DNA from: Pseudocercospora fijiensis CIRAD86
Taxonomy: Eukaryota; Ascomycota; Dothideomycetes; Mycosphaerellales; Mycosphaerellaceae
Direction: 5' to 3'
Assembly (NCBI RefSeq): GCF_000340215.1
Contig: NW_006921538.1
Coordinates: forward strand, 620,001 to 684,000
Length of the DNA: 64,000 nucleotides
A program made the translations under genes and the position numbers. This document shows positions 49,440-60,149 of the stretch, one piece after another. Under the pieces are notes generated by a model that was not told the DNA's origin, did not search any database, and was given only the letters and a program-made list of their open reading frames with translations. Within the stretch, counting starts at the first letter, position 1; every line of letters starts with the position of its first letter.

Positions 49440-51310
49440 TATATGCCTCCTCCGCTTTTACCTCCGGAAAGCACTCTCGAGGCAACGATAATAATAGCGG
49501 TATACGCAACGGAGTAAATAACAAGCTATTGAATTCGTAGATTATAAGCAAACGCCTAGCTAACCTAAACTAATGAGAATAGCCGTCGCTCCGTCACGTA
49601 TATCGTTATTGTCTTACTCTCTCTTAGCTAACTTTTCCTTCTAAAAACGCTTTAGACAGTTACGCAACGTGCCTAGGTCGCCTTTAAAGAAGCTAAGCTC
49701 CTTCTACTCTCTTAAAGGAAGTTGATACAACTAGTTACAGTTATATCGTTTAGTTACAAAGTGTGCTTCTATCTTTAAGAGCTGTTCTTTGTCTTCTAGC
49801 TCTTTCTATTTATGCTGTATCGCTGCCTATATAAAGAACTGTCTAAGTAGACTTCTTGGCGGTGTATTAAGCCGCTAAGCAACCTGCTTTAGAACAGGTG
49901 ACTCTTGTTATTGTTGTTGTTGTTATTGTATAGGCTAAGCTTCTTGCTAAGCGGTAGGAGCAACGCCTAGCTGCTAATTAATTAAGTTAAATATAGTCTC
50001 GAAGAGCTTAACATAGTTAATAGCCGGCGGCGGTAAATAAACTAGTACTATAGAGCGTCCCCTTGCTAGAGTCTATTAGAAGGGCTCCTTTATAGCAGCA
50101 AGCAGACTATAAGGCTTCCGAGACTGCTGTTTCTCCTTGAACAACTACATCTTAGCGAATATACTATATAGCGGCTTTCGAAGTGTTACACCCTCTTCCT
50201 TAATAGTAAGTGCATATAACTATAGCTTTATAGCCTCACTATAGAACCAGTAATAATAGCGCTTAATATCTAGTAGTCCTTTAGGTCTATAGCAGTAGTT
50301 ATTATAGTTCTCGTAGCTAGGGAGAGTATATATATAACTAGTAAGAAGCTTAGTCGTATAATTGCCTCGTTTCTGCTCCTTAGCAATAAAGGCAATACTA
50401 TTAACAGTCTGCTAGTCGTTTAGCTTCAATTTGCTAACTTTAAGAATAGCTCTAGTTCTAGCGTCTTTAGCGGTAGTCTTAAACTCGACATTAATCTTAA
50501 TCTTGTCTCTGCTATCGTTTATTAACTCTACGGCGTAGTCGAGGGCCTTATTGTAATCGTCCGCTATAGAAGGATTAGAAACAGTAGCCGTTGTAAGAAT
50601 ATCGTTACCTTACCTTTCTTCTAACTCTGCTTAAACTAGTTACCCTTCGTTACTTTAGTAGCGGACACGATTAATATATAGTCGCCGATATAGAGCTGCT
50701 TCTTCTACGCTTCTTTATTAGCCTAATAGTACGCATCTTCGGCGTACTAAGTGCTAGCGCTATTGCGGTTATAGTTCTCGAATGCTAACTCGTTATTACT
50801 AGTAAGAAGGCGCTAGGTTTGCTTATACTAAAGGTCCTTACGAGGGTTATAAGATAGCGTAGATACGTCTTCCTCGTTTATCTACTAACTATTAACTAGG
50901 CGCCTCCTATACTGCCCTCGTAATAGCGAGCTATTAGCTAAACGCGTTAACTCGCTAACCTTAACTTAACTAGCTATATTAACCTCGCCGTTATTACCTT
51001 CTTCTATAGCAGTAGCGACATCGTTAACCTAGAAGTCCCTCTACGCCGCGGCCTCGAAAGCGGTTATATTATTAAACTTCTTCTACTACGCCGTCTTCTT
51101 CTGCTTTCTACTACTACCTCCGCCGACCGCCTTCTTCTTACCCTTCTTAGTAGGCGACTCGCGCCGCTCTACCGCTTCCTTATACGCTAGCAGGTCCTTC
51201 GAAGGTACCTTTCGAGAACGCGTCGCGCGTGCTTCCGATATAACGTTATATTCGACGTATACGCGCTAAATCTCAGTCGCTATACTCGTAGCGATAAGAA
51301 TAGCGACCTC
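49440..51310 (-). pseudogene. Second ORF of the Tc1/mariner-like element, unknown function
   Basis: From about 51,310 the minus strand is open apart from TAG stops. It has a basic linker (KKGKKKAVGGGSSRKQKK) and the piece NPRKDL, and switches frame near 50,620, which suggests an intron or indel. It then continues with DDYNKALDYAVELINDS, RYYYWFYSEAIKL, a poly-Gln run (about 49,905-49,930) and a Lys/Glu-rich helical end. In total about 600 codons. It converges on the transposase. I recognise no family. RIP-type stops show it was once coding and repeated. Confidence 0.6.
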
Positions 51311-51464
51311 CGGTAGCAAGAAGCTATTACAATATATACTAGGGGGCTGGTATAAAAGAGGCGGTGTGATTATAGTAATAGAAGGCATAGAAAGCCTAAT
51401 TTTGGTGTTCTACGAGGCTCAAAACCAGAGGTCTTGGCATTCTCAACCTTCCGGAAAAGAACAG

Positions 51465-51511
51465 TAAGCCTAAAGGGGCCCCAACTTTTGTTGAGTTGTC
51501 ATATTATAGAC
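51465..51511 (+). repeat. End block of unit 2, right part
   Basis: The last 47 bp (AAGCCTAAAGGGGCCCC ... ATTATAGAC) follow directly after the nested Tc1/mariner-like element and join unit 3. Confidence 0.85.
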
Positions 51512-51521
51512 TAGTGTTTAT

Positions 51522-51538
51522 GTGGCTCGAAGAGCCAC
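51522..51538. repeat. Unit-start hairpin, copy 3
   Basis: GTGGCTC-GAA-GAGCCAC, identical to copy 1 and not touched by RIP. Confidence 0.88.
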
Positions 51539-54500
51539 AAGTAAAGGCCGAAGAGCTATAAGTAAAGGCTAAGGCGACGAGCGGGGTAGGGTGAGCTAGA
51601 TTACTATTAGAAACGCTTATAGTAAGATAGTCTAAAATATCTAAAGTAACTACTTCCGGAATACGCCTATAGTAATTACTATCCGGAATACCTATAGCGA
51701 GTACTATTCGAAATATCTATAGTACATAGTTCTTTCTAAGTAGGAACGCTTATAGTAAGTACTATCTATAAGGCGTATAGTAAGTCTAATCTAAAACGCC
51801 TAAAGTAATTTTAATCTAAAATACTTATAGGAATTCTAATTTAGAATACTTATAATACTAAGTACTATTTAGAACGCGTATAGTAACTCTAATCGGGAGC
51901 GCTAATAGTTAGTACTACTATCTATAACGCTTATACTAAGTTTTATTTAGAACACGCTATATAGTAATTCTAATCAGAAAAGTATATACTAAGTCCTATC
52001 CGGAACGCGTATAGTAAGTACTATCCGGAACGCGTATAGTAAGTACTATCCGGAACGCGTATAGAAAGTCTAATTCGGAACGCTAATAGTAAGTACTATT
52101 AAGAACGCTTATAGTGAGTAGTACTATCTAAAATACCTACAGTAAGTACTATTTAGAATACTTATAGCACGTTATATCCGAAACGGTTATAGTAAATACT
52201 AGTAAAAACGTTTATAGCGAGTACCCTATATAACGCCTACTACGAGTACCCTATAAAATGCCTATAGCGAGTACTCTATAGAATATCTATAGCGAGTAGT
52301 ACTATCCGGAACGCGTAGGATAAGCCTTATTTTAAACGCTTAGTATAGTTAGTTCTATATAGACCGGAACGTTTCGAACTGTTTATAGTAAGTACCTTAT
52401 ATAACGCCTACTACGAGTACCTTATAAAACGCCTATAGTAAGCACTCTATAGAATATCTATAGCGAGTAGTACTATCCGGAACGCGTAGGATAAGCCTTA
52501 TTTTAAACGCTTAGTATAGTTAGTCCTATATAAAACCGGAACGCGTATACTAAGTCTAATCCAAAACGCTTATAGAAAATCTTATCCGGAATATATAAAG
52601 TAAGTCTAAGTCTAATCTAAAACTAAATACTTATATTAACTACTACGAACTATTTATAGCGAGTACCCTATATAGCGCCTACTACGAGTACCCTATAAAA
52701 CGCCTATAGCGAGTACTCTATAGAATATCTATAGCGTACTACTATCTAAAATACCTATAGTAAGTACTATTTAGAGTACTTATAGCAAGTTATATCCGAA
52801 ACGCTTATAGTAAATACTACTAAAAACGGTTATAGCGAGTAGTAGTATTCGAAACGCTTATAGCGGTTACTATCCGAGATATCTATAGCGAGTAGTACTA
52901 TCCGGAACGCTTTAGAACGCGCTATATAGCAATTCTAATCCGAAATGCTTATACTAAGTCCTATCTAAAACGCGTATAGTAAGCACTATCCGGAACGCGT
53001 ATAGTAAGTCTAATTTAGAACGCTAATAGTAAGTACTATTAAGAACGCTTAGGCTTATAGCAAGTAGTACTATCTAAAATACCTATAGTAAGTACTATTT
53101 AGAATACTTATAGCAAGTTGTATCCGAAACGCTTATAGTAGATACTACTAAAAATGCTTATAGCGAGTAGCAATATTTGAAACGCTTATAGCGGTAACTA
53201 TCCGAGATATCTATAGCAAATAGTACTATCCAGAACGCTTATAGTAAGTCTAATCTAAAACGCTTATAGAAAGTCTTATCTTAAATATATAAAGTAAGTC
53301 TAAGTGTAATCCGGAACTAAATACTTATATTAAGTACTATCCGGATTCCGGAAGGCTTATAGCGAGTAGTACTATCCGGAACGCTTATAGTAAATACTAT
53401 CTAAAGTGCCTATAGTAAATAGTATTCGAACTGTTTATAGCGATTACCCTATAAAACGCCTATAGCGAGTACTCTATAGAATATCTATAGCGTACTGCTG
53501 TCTACAACGCCTATACTAAGTTTTATTTAGAACGCGCTATATAGTAATTCTAATCTAAAACGCTTATAGAAACTCTTATCCGGAATATATAAAGTAAGTC
53601 CAAGTCTAATCCGAAACTAAATGCTTTTATTAAGTACTATCCGGAAGGCTTATAGCGAGTAGTACTATCCGGAACGCTTATAGTAAATACTATCTAAAAC
53701 GCCTATAGTTAAATAGTATTCGCACTATTTATAGCAAGTACCTTATATAACGCCTCCTACGAGTACCCTATTAAACGCCTATAGCGAGTACCCTATAGAA
53801 TATCTATAGCGAGTAGTACTATCCGGAACGCTTATAGTAAATACTATCGAAAACGCCTATATTCGAACTACCTATAGCGAGTAACCTATATAACCTCTAC
53901 TACGAGTATCTTATAAAACGCCTATAGTAAGCACTCTATAGAATATCTATAGCGAGTAGTACTATCCGGAACGTATAGGACCCTATAAAACGCCTATAGC
54001 GTACTACTATTTATAGCCTATACTAATTTTTATTTAGAACGCGCTATATAGTAATTCTGATCCGAAACGCTTATACTAAGTCTTATCCGAAACGCGTATA
54101 GTAAGTCTAATTCGGAACGCTAATAGTAAGTACTATTAAGAACGCTTATAGCAAGTATGTACTAAGTCTTATCCGGAACGCGTATAGTAAGTCTAACTCG
54201 GAACGCTAATAGTAAGTACTATTAAGAACGCTTATAGCAAGTAGTACTATCTAAAATACTAATAGTAAGCACTATTTAGAATACTTACAGCAAGTTATAT
54301 CCGAAACGCTTATAGTAAATACTACTAAAAACGCTTATAGCGAGTAGCAATATTTGAAACGCTTATAGCGGTAACTATCCGAGGTATCTATAGCAAATAG
54401 TACTATCCGGAACGCTTATAGTAAACACTATCTAAAACGCCTATATTCGAACTACTTATAGCGAGTACCCTATATAACGCCTACTACGAGTACCTTATAA

Positions 54501-55146
54501 AACGCCTGTAGCGAGTACTCTATAGAATACCTATAGCGAGCAGTACTACCCGGAACGCGTAGGATAAGCCTTATTTTAAACGCTTAGTATAGTTAGTCCT
54601 ATATAAACCGGAACGTATATAGCAAGTCTTATCCGAAACTAAATACCTATATTAAGTACTGTCCGGAAGGCTTATAGCGAGTAGTGCTGTCCGGAACGCT
54701 TATAGTAAATACTATCTAAAACGCCTATAGTAAATAGTATTCGAACTACCTATAGCGAGTACCCTATATAACGCCTACTACGAGTATCCTATAGGACGCC
54801 TATAGCGAGTACTCTATAGAATATCTGTAATACTAAGAATAAGTCTAATTTAGAACGCTTATAATACTAAGTACTATTCGGAACGTATATAGTAAGTCTA
54901 ATCCGAAGCGCTAATAGTTAGTGCTACTATCTATAACGCTTATACTAAGTTTTATTTAAAACGCGCTATATAGTAATTCTAATCTAAACGCTTATACTAA
55001 GTCTTATCCGGAACGCGTATAGTAAGTCTAACTCGGAACGCTAATAGTAAGTACTATTAAGAACGCTTGTAGTAAGTAGTACTATCCAAAATACCTATAA
55101 TAAGTACTATTTAGAACACTTATAGTAAGCTATATCCGATACGCTT

Positions 55147-55797
55147 AGCCTTTCGAGTATACCGCCTCGAGTAAATATCCCCGGATTAGGCGTAAACGAC
55201 TATATAGCCTCGAGTAAATACTACCGGATCGGGCGTAAAAGATATATATAGTATCGGAAATACTACTATTATAGCGGCGAAGCCTTACGATACATACTAC
55301 GACTACTATGTCCTCCGAACCGGTCGCGAACTAAGGAGTTTTAACGTTCCTCGGATATAGCTAATTAGAGGCGGCTTTTAGATCGTTTTAAGCCGTACTA
55401 AGCCTAAAGTAGACCTACGGTTTGTTAAGTTATTATTATATTAGAGATAGCGTAACCGCGTAATACCGCCGCGAGCGAATACCGCCGGATTAGGCCTAAA
55501 AGTTAGATATACCCTTCCGGAATACTACTATCGCGGCGGCAACGCGTTATAATATAGACTCCGCGCAATACCGCCGCGAGCAAACACCGCCGGATAAGGT
55601 ATATACGACGAAGACGCCCTTTTCGAGACTACTATCGAAGTTATAGCTCGTCGCGGTATATACTGCGACGTCTACGCCCTTCCGGATCGTAGAGGTGTTA
55701 ACGTTCCTCGCGTCTACCAATTAGAGGCCGCGGTTGGCCCATTTTAAGCCGCACTAAGCCTAAAGGGGCCCTAACTTTTGTTGAGTTGTTATATTTT
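55147..55797 (+). repeat. Double end block closing unit 3
   Basis: Two related end-block sequences lie in tandem, each with the GCC-rich GCGAGC/ACCGCCGGAT motifs and the TTTTAAGCCG..CTAAGCCTAAAG tail. This is the only place where two lie side by side. Confidence 0.75.
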
Positions 55798-57811
55798 AGA
55801 TAATACTAAAAAGTAATATTAATCCGGAACGCGTTATAGATATTAGAAAGCACTATTTAGAAACGCTTATAGCGAGCACTATTAGGAACGCTTATAGCAA
55901 GATAGTCTTAAATATCTATAGTAACTACTTCCGGAATATGCCTATAGTAATTACTATCCGGAATACCTATAGCGAGTACTATTCGAAATATCTATAGTAA
56001 GTAGTTCTTTCCGAGTTAGAACGCTTATAGCAAGTACTACCTATAAGGCGTATAGTAAGTACTACCTATAAGGCGGATACTAAGTCTAAACGCGTAGGAC
56101 AAGCTAACTACTATCTATAACGCCTACAGAAAGTCTAATTTAGAACGTTTATAATAGTAACTTAGTAAGTACTATTCGGAACGCGTATAGCAAGTCTAAT
56201 CCGGAGCGCTAATAGTTAGTACTACTATCTATAACGCTTATACCAAGTTCTATTTAGAACGCGCTATATAGCAATTCTAATCCGAAACGCCTATACTAAG
56301 TCTTATCCGAAACGCGTAGAGTAAGTACTATCCGGAACGCGTATAGTAGGTCTAATTTAGAACGGTAATAGTAAGTACTATTACGAACGCTTATAGTAAG
56401 TAGTACTTTCTAAAATACCTATAGTAAGTACTATTTAGAATACTTATAGCAAGTTATATCCAAAACGCTTATAGTGAATACTACTAAAAACGCCTATAGC
56501 GAGTAGTAATATTCGAAACGCCTATAGCGGTAACTATCTAAGATATCTATAGCGAGTAGTACTATCCGGAACGCGTAGGACAAGCCTTATTTTAAACGCT
56601 TAGTATAGTTCGTCCTATATAAACCGGAACGCGTATAGCAAGTCTAATAATCTAATCCGAAACGCCTACAGAATGTCTTGTCCGGAATGTATAAAGTAAG
56701 TCTAAGTCTAATCCGAAACTAAATACTTATACGAAGCACTATCCGGAAGGCCTATAGCGAGTAGTACTATCCGGAACGCTTATAGCAAATACTATCTAAA
56801 ACGCCTATAGTTAAATAGCATTCGAACTATCTATAGCGAGTACCCTATATAACGCCTATAGCGAGTACTCTATAGAATATCTATAGCGAGTAGTACTATC
56901 CGGAACGCGTAGGATAAGCTAACTATTATCTATAACGCCTATAATAGGTCTAATTCAGAACGCTTATAATACTAAGTACTATTTAGAACGCGTATAGTAA
57001 GTCTAATAACTCTAATCCGGAGCGCTAACAGTTAGTACTACTGTCTATAACGCCTATACTAAGTTTTATTTAGAACGTACTATATAGCAATTATAATCCG
57101 AAACGCTTGTACTAAGTCTTATCCGGAACGCGTAGAGGAAGTCTATCCGGAACGCAAATAGCAAGTACTATTAGGAACGCTTATAGCAAGTAGGACTATC
57201 TAAAATACCTATAGTAAGTGCTATTTAGAATACTTATAGCAAGTCTAATCCGAAACGCTTATAGTAAATACTACTAAAAACGCTTATAGCGAGTAGTAAT
57301 ATTCGAAACGCTTATAGCGGTAACTGTCCGAGATAGCTATAGCGAGTAGTCCTATCCGAAACGCTTATAGCAAATACTATCTAAAACGCCTATAGTTAAA
57401 TAGGATTCGAACTATTTATAGCGAGTACCTTATCTAACGCCTACTATAAGTACCCTATAAAACGCCTATAGCGAGTAGTACTATCCGGAACGCGTAGGAT
57501 AAGCCTTTCGAGCCTACCGCTCCGAGCAAATACCGCCGGATTAGGCGCGAACGATACCGCCTCGAGCAAAAAACGCCGCCGGATTAGGCGTAAACGACGG
57601 AGACGGCCTCGGAAACACTGCTATCGCGGCGCCGGAGCGTTATAGTCGATCCTACGACTCCTACGCCTTCCGGACCGCGCGAGAATCGAGAAATTTTGAA
57701 GTTCCTCGCCGCCGACCAATTAGAGTCGGCTTTTCGGTCGTTTTGAGCCGCACTAAGCCTAAAGGGGCCCCAACTTTTGTTGAGTTGTCATATTATTGAC
57801 ATATTATAGAC
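55798..57811 (+). repeat. Array unit 4 (about 2.0 kb, 5'-truncated)
   Basis: It starts at a point matching about 25,123 (TACTAAAAAGTAATATTAATCC), so it lacks the hairpin and first ~117 bp. Pieces match 25,123-25,400, then about 28,563-28,800, then 42,050-42,450 and 47,400-47,815, followed by a complete end block (57,503-57,811). Confidence 0.75.
57503..57811 (+). repeat. Terminal end block closing the array
   Basis: This is the best-preserved block, with GGGGCCCC at 57,764-57,771 and CAAC-TTTT-GTTG at 57,771-57,782. The last bases carry an extra ATTGACATATTATAGAC relative to internal junctions, a small tandem duplication at the border with unique DNA. Confidence 0.8.
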
Positions 57812-58684
57812 GTTTGCGCAGAATGTGCATTGCATCAGATCAACTTCACTCCAAATGTCTCTCCTTTCGCACATGACCGACTTTCCTCAAGCAGAAACGA
57901 ACAAGACGAAGGGGTGCTGCCACCGCTGTCAGAATGCTACTAAAAATGCTGTAGCAGCGTCAAGCATAGAAGAGGTGCTGGAGCAGTGCAGTCTGTGACA
58001 AGCAAGTACACCGTGCCATGATAGTCGACAGGGCAGGACGGGTAGAGCGAGCAAAAAGACCTCATCATCACGTTTGCGTTCCCGCGAGCAGGCCATCTCA
58101 ATTCTATCGAACCCGCATATGACCTCGAAATCTTTCTCGGCCTCGCACCATGCCAAAGGAACATAGCACAGGGTTCTGGAAAATTGACCTGAACACTTTC
58201 CAGCCTCAGTATAGCTCCGCAGCCACGCCGATGATTCTCGGCGCCAAATGTCAACATACACGGCAGTCTGTCCTGCTATGGAGTGACGGCTATATGGAAG
58301 CTGCGCTAGGGACCTGATACCAGAACTCCACTTGCCATCCGTCTTGCGCCTGCCAGAATAATCGCAGACCTAAAGCGATGGAAAGAAATGCTTACAAACC
58401 CCCGAATAGCTAAGGACAAGCGACGAGGAAGGAATGGAAAGCTCTTGATCGCCTCATCCACCACTACGCATCCTTCTACTGCCATCGTGAATGTCACCCG
58501 ATCAACAGTCGCATACAACCTTGGGCACAGGCATCTGAAAGACCACAACAAGCAACAGGTAAGGTATCATGACGAACTCTCAAGTCCGCTGCACACTTCT
58601 CCCGATTCTGCCTTACATGAAGTCAAAAATCATCATGCCAGGTATCATCCAACCTCCATCAAGTTTCGGCATTCAGAAGAATTT
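57812..58684. other. Unique DNA downstream of the array, no gene seen
   Basis: CA and TG dinucleotides return at once. Two overlapping minus-strand frames of about 105-110 codons (57,929-58,261) have no recognisable content. The region probably holds the 3' UTR of HIS1. Confidence 0.5.
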
Positions 58685-59971
58685 CTAAGTCGTCCGACTA
58701 TTCTCCAATTTCGTAACCAGAATATCCGTAGCTCCCAAATCCGTCAAATCATCCATGACCACCGCAATTTCTTTCCTTTTCACCATCGCTTGCACGGCAA
58801 CCCAGCCGTCTTCTTCGAGATTCTGAACTGTAGGTGCACGTTTGCCTAAAGAGAAGAAACTTTTAGCTTCGTGTCTAGATTTGGAGTCAGGACTACGTAA
58901 CCTACCTGGCGTGATTTTTCTCGCTTTGTCGAGATTTGCGCGCTCGACGTTGTAGGTGCAGAGGACGTATTTTTGTGCGGTGATGACGCCACGGATACGG
59001 CTTTCGATGAGGGAGATGAGTTTTGGGTCTGATGGGTGTTTGGATTGGATCAACACTGCTGTTGAGTCGATGACTGTGGCGATGGCTTTTAGGCCTGCTG
59101 CTCGCATTGTTTCGCCGGATTCTGTATGCATGTTAGTGAGAGTTCTCAGTTCTCAGCAGCCGAAGAGGGCAATGCTGCCTGTGAGGTGACTTCCACAAGA
59201 TGGAGCTATCTTGTCATGGTCATTCAGGGAGAAGGCTCACTTACCCACAAGATCGACAATGCCATCTGCTACGCCAAGCGCACAAGCTGCTTCCACACTG
59301 CCACCAACAAATCTGATATTGGTTTTGAGTTTCGCGTCGCCGTTCACTCCGTTGGTCTGCTGCGAGTCGTTGGATTCCAGTTTCCGAAAATATTGCTCGG
59401 TTAATGCTGTGAAGCTTGTCACGACATTCTTGCCGACTAGCTGCTCTGGAGTCTGAATTTCGCCCTTCTCTGGTACTTGGACTTGCAACTTGCATCCCCC
59501 GAACTCCAGATCCATGACTTCTACCACGCCCGTAGTGTCGGTTGGTGGCGCCGTGGCTTCATGCTCGGCAACAACATCGCGTCCCGTAATGCCAAGATCG
59601 ACTCGTCCTTCACCGACGAATGTTGGGATGTCTGCAGCAGGGAGGAAGATAAGTGCCAGAGGCAAGTTCTTAACCTACATCGGACGCTCATTAGCACATT
59701 GCTCCACGGCAGCGGCTCCAAGATATGTAGGCCAACTGGGGCTGCTCTCTCCCAAGCGAGAGATTTTGGCACTCACCAATGCCAAGTCTAGTCGGTTGTG
59801 CCTGTGGAATTGAATATCGGAGCCAGATAGTAGATCCAGGCATGCTTGATTGAGTCGTCCTTTCTTGGGTACGGCAAAGAGCAGTCGATCGTTCAGGCTG
59901 TCGGATAGAGAGTCAGTAATGACTGGCAATGATCGACTAAAGCGTCGTCCGAGAGTTGGAGTTGCCGCCAT
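58685..59971 (-). CDS. HIS1: ATP phosphoribosyltransferase (histidine biosynthesis, first step)
   Basis: Four exons: 59971-59777, 59674-59245, 59121-58906 and 58845-58685, giving 333 aa. Introns are 102, 123 and 60 bp, all GT-AG. The enzyme joins ATP and PRPP to make phosphoribosyl-ATP and is normally feedback-inhibited by histidine. The catalytic part shows RLLFAVPKKGRLNQACLDLL, a segment with PTFVGEGRVDLGITGRDVV, and the PRPP-binding region (ALGVADGIVDLV spliced to ESGETMRAAGL). The C-terminal HisG_C domain reads KRAPTVQNLEEDGWVAVQAM ... DLGATDILV, the regulatory domain of the long form. Splicing of intron 2 restores the Val-Glu-Ser-Gly joint. Intron 3 is 60 bp with no stop, so retention would add 20 residues just before HisG_C. 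A TGACTCA site lies 161 bp upstream. Confidence 0.96.
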
Positions 59972-60132
59972 GATGGAGAAGAACGTACTGGCTCACGAGA
60001 TCCATGGCGAGGGGGAGATCTCTCTTGAGATTTTTTGAGATGTGTCGCTGCTGTGCTTGTGTTCTGGCAAACAGATGTCGTCTTCGTGCACCGCCAGATG
60101 GTAAGTAGGTAATACCCAATGGCTTGGCCGAG

Positions 60133-60139
60133 TGACTCA
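60133..60139. promoter_or_regulatory. Gcn4/CPC1-type site TGACTCA (general amino-acid control)
   Basis: The perfect 7-bp palindromic consensus lies 161 bp upstream of the HIS1 start codon and 371 bp upstream of RPS28. In fungi the bZIP activator Gcn4/CPC1/CpcA binds this site under amino-acid starvation, and histidine genes are classic targets. The site and its position are seen; binding is inferred. Confidence 0.75.
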
Positions 60140-60143
60140 GGTA

Positions 60144-60149
60144 CACGTG
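60144..60149. promoter_or_regulatory. E-box CACGTG next to the TGACTCA site
   Basis: A perfect CACGTG lies five bases after the TGACTCA element in the divergent HIS1/RPS28 promoter. bHLH factors of the Cbf1 type bind this hexamer in yeasts, but a single 6-mer could be chance. Confidence 0.4.

Larger units (their letters stand above)
48068..51464 (+). mobile_element. RIP-mutated Tc1/mariner-like element with two ORFs (3,397 bp)
   Basis: 36-bp terminal inverted repeats (48,068-48,103 and 51,429-51,464) start CTGTTCTTTTCCGGAAGG. They differ at two positions, both RIP-type. A TA target duplication flanks the element at 48,066-48,067 and 51,465-51,466, confirmed by the uninterrupted unit-1 sequence (GAGCCGCACTAAGCC). 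A dead DDE transposase lies on the plus strand and a second, convergent ORF on the minus strand. Confidence 0.9.
31653..51511 (+). repeat. Array unit 2 (19.9 kb; about 6.6 kb without nested insertions)
   Basis: The first 1.2 kb is nearly identical to unit 1 from 25,006; after the first LINE it resumes at the matching place (37,753 with 26,208). Near 39,115 it jumps to sequence matching 29,385, so about 1.8 kb of unit 1 is absent, and 40,440-42,300 holds body sequence arranged differently. Subtracting 4,902, 4,953 and 3,399 bp for the nested elements and their target duplications leaves about 6,605 bp, close to unit 1. Confidence 0.8.
51512..55797 (+). repeat. Array unit 3 (about 4.3 kb, diverged subtype)
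   Basis: Unit 3 starts with an intact hairpin, but the next bases differ from units 1-2 (AAGTAAAGG plus a second half-hairpin, GAAGAGCTATAAG). The body is more diverged. It ends in two consecutive end blocks (about 55,147-55,440 and 55,441-55,797), the second ending TTGTTATATTTTAGAT. This may be an older or separate subfamily. Confidence 0.75.
25006..57811. repeat. 32.8-kb RIP-mutated array of a hairpin-capped, minisatellite-filled repeat unit
   Basis: The array is made of head-to-tail units starting TAGGGCTTATGTGGCTC and ending TTGTCATATTATAGAC. Junctions are read at 31,652/31,653 and 51,511/51,512, plus a modified one near 55,797. The body is a degenerate ~25-bp repeat (consensus about GTACTATCCGGAACGCCTATAGCAA, with 28-bp variants), present in hundreds of copies. 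Only one stray frame above 60 codons occurs, so the unit looks non-coding. Three transposons are nested in unit 2. I do not know the unit. Confidence 0.85.

Noticed and set aside
31653..51511. A single ~20-kb giant mobile element (Starship type)
   Set aside because: No tyrosine-recombinase captain ORF was found at the start, and the length is explained by three nested transposons inside a 6.6-kb unit.
25006..57811. CRISPR-like array, because of regular short repeats
   Set aside because: Repeats are direct and adjacent with no unique spacers, in a eukaryotic, intron-containing context.
25006..57811. Ribosomal DNA array
   Set aside because: No rRNA-like conserved sequence was seen, and the body is a 25-bp minisatellite.
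57929..58261. Two overlapping minus-strand ORFs of 105-110 codons
   Set aside because: They occupy the same bases in two frames, with no recognisable motif; likely chance in the HIS1 3' region.
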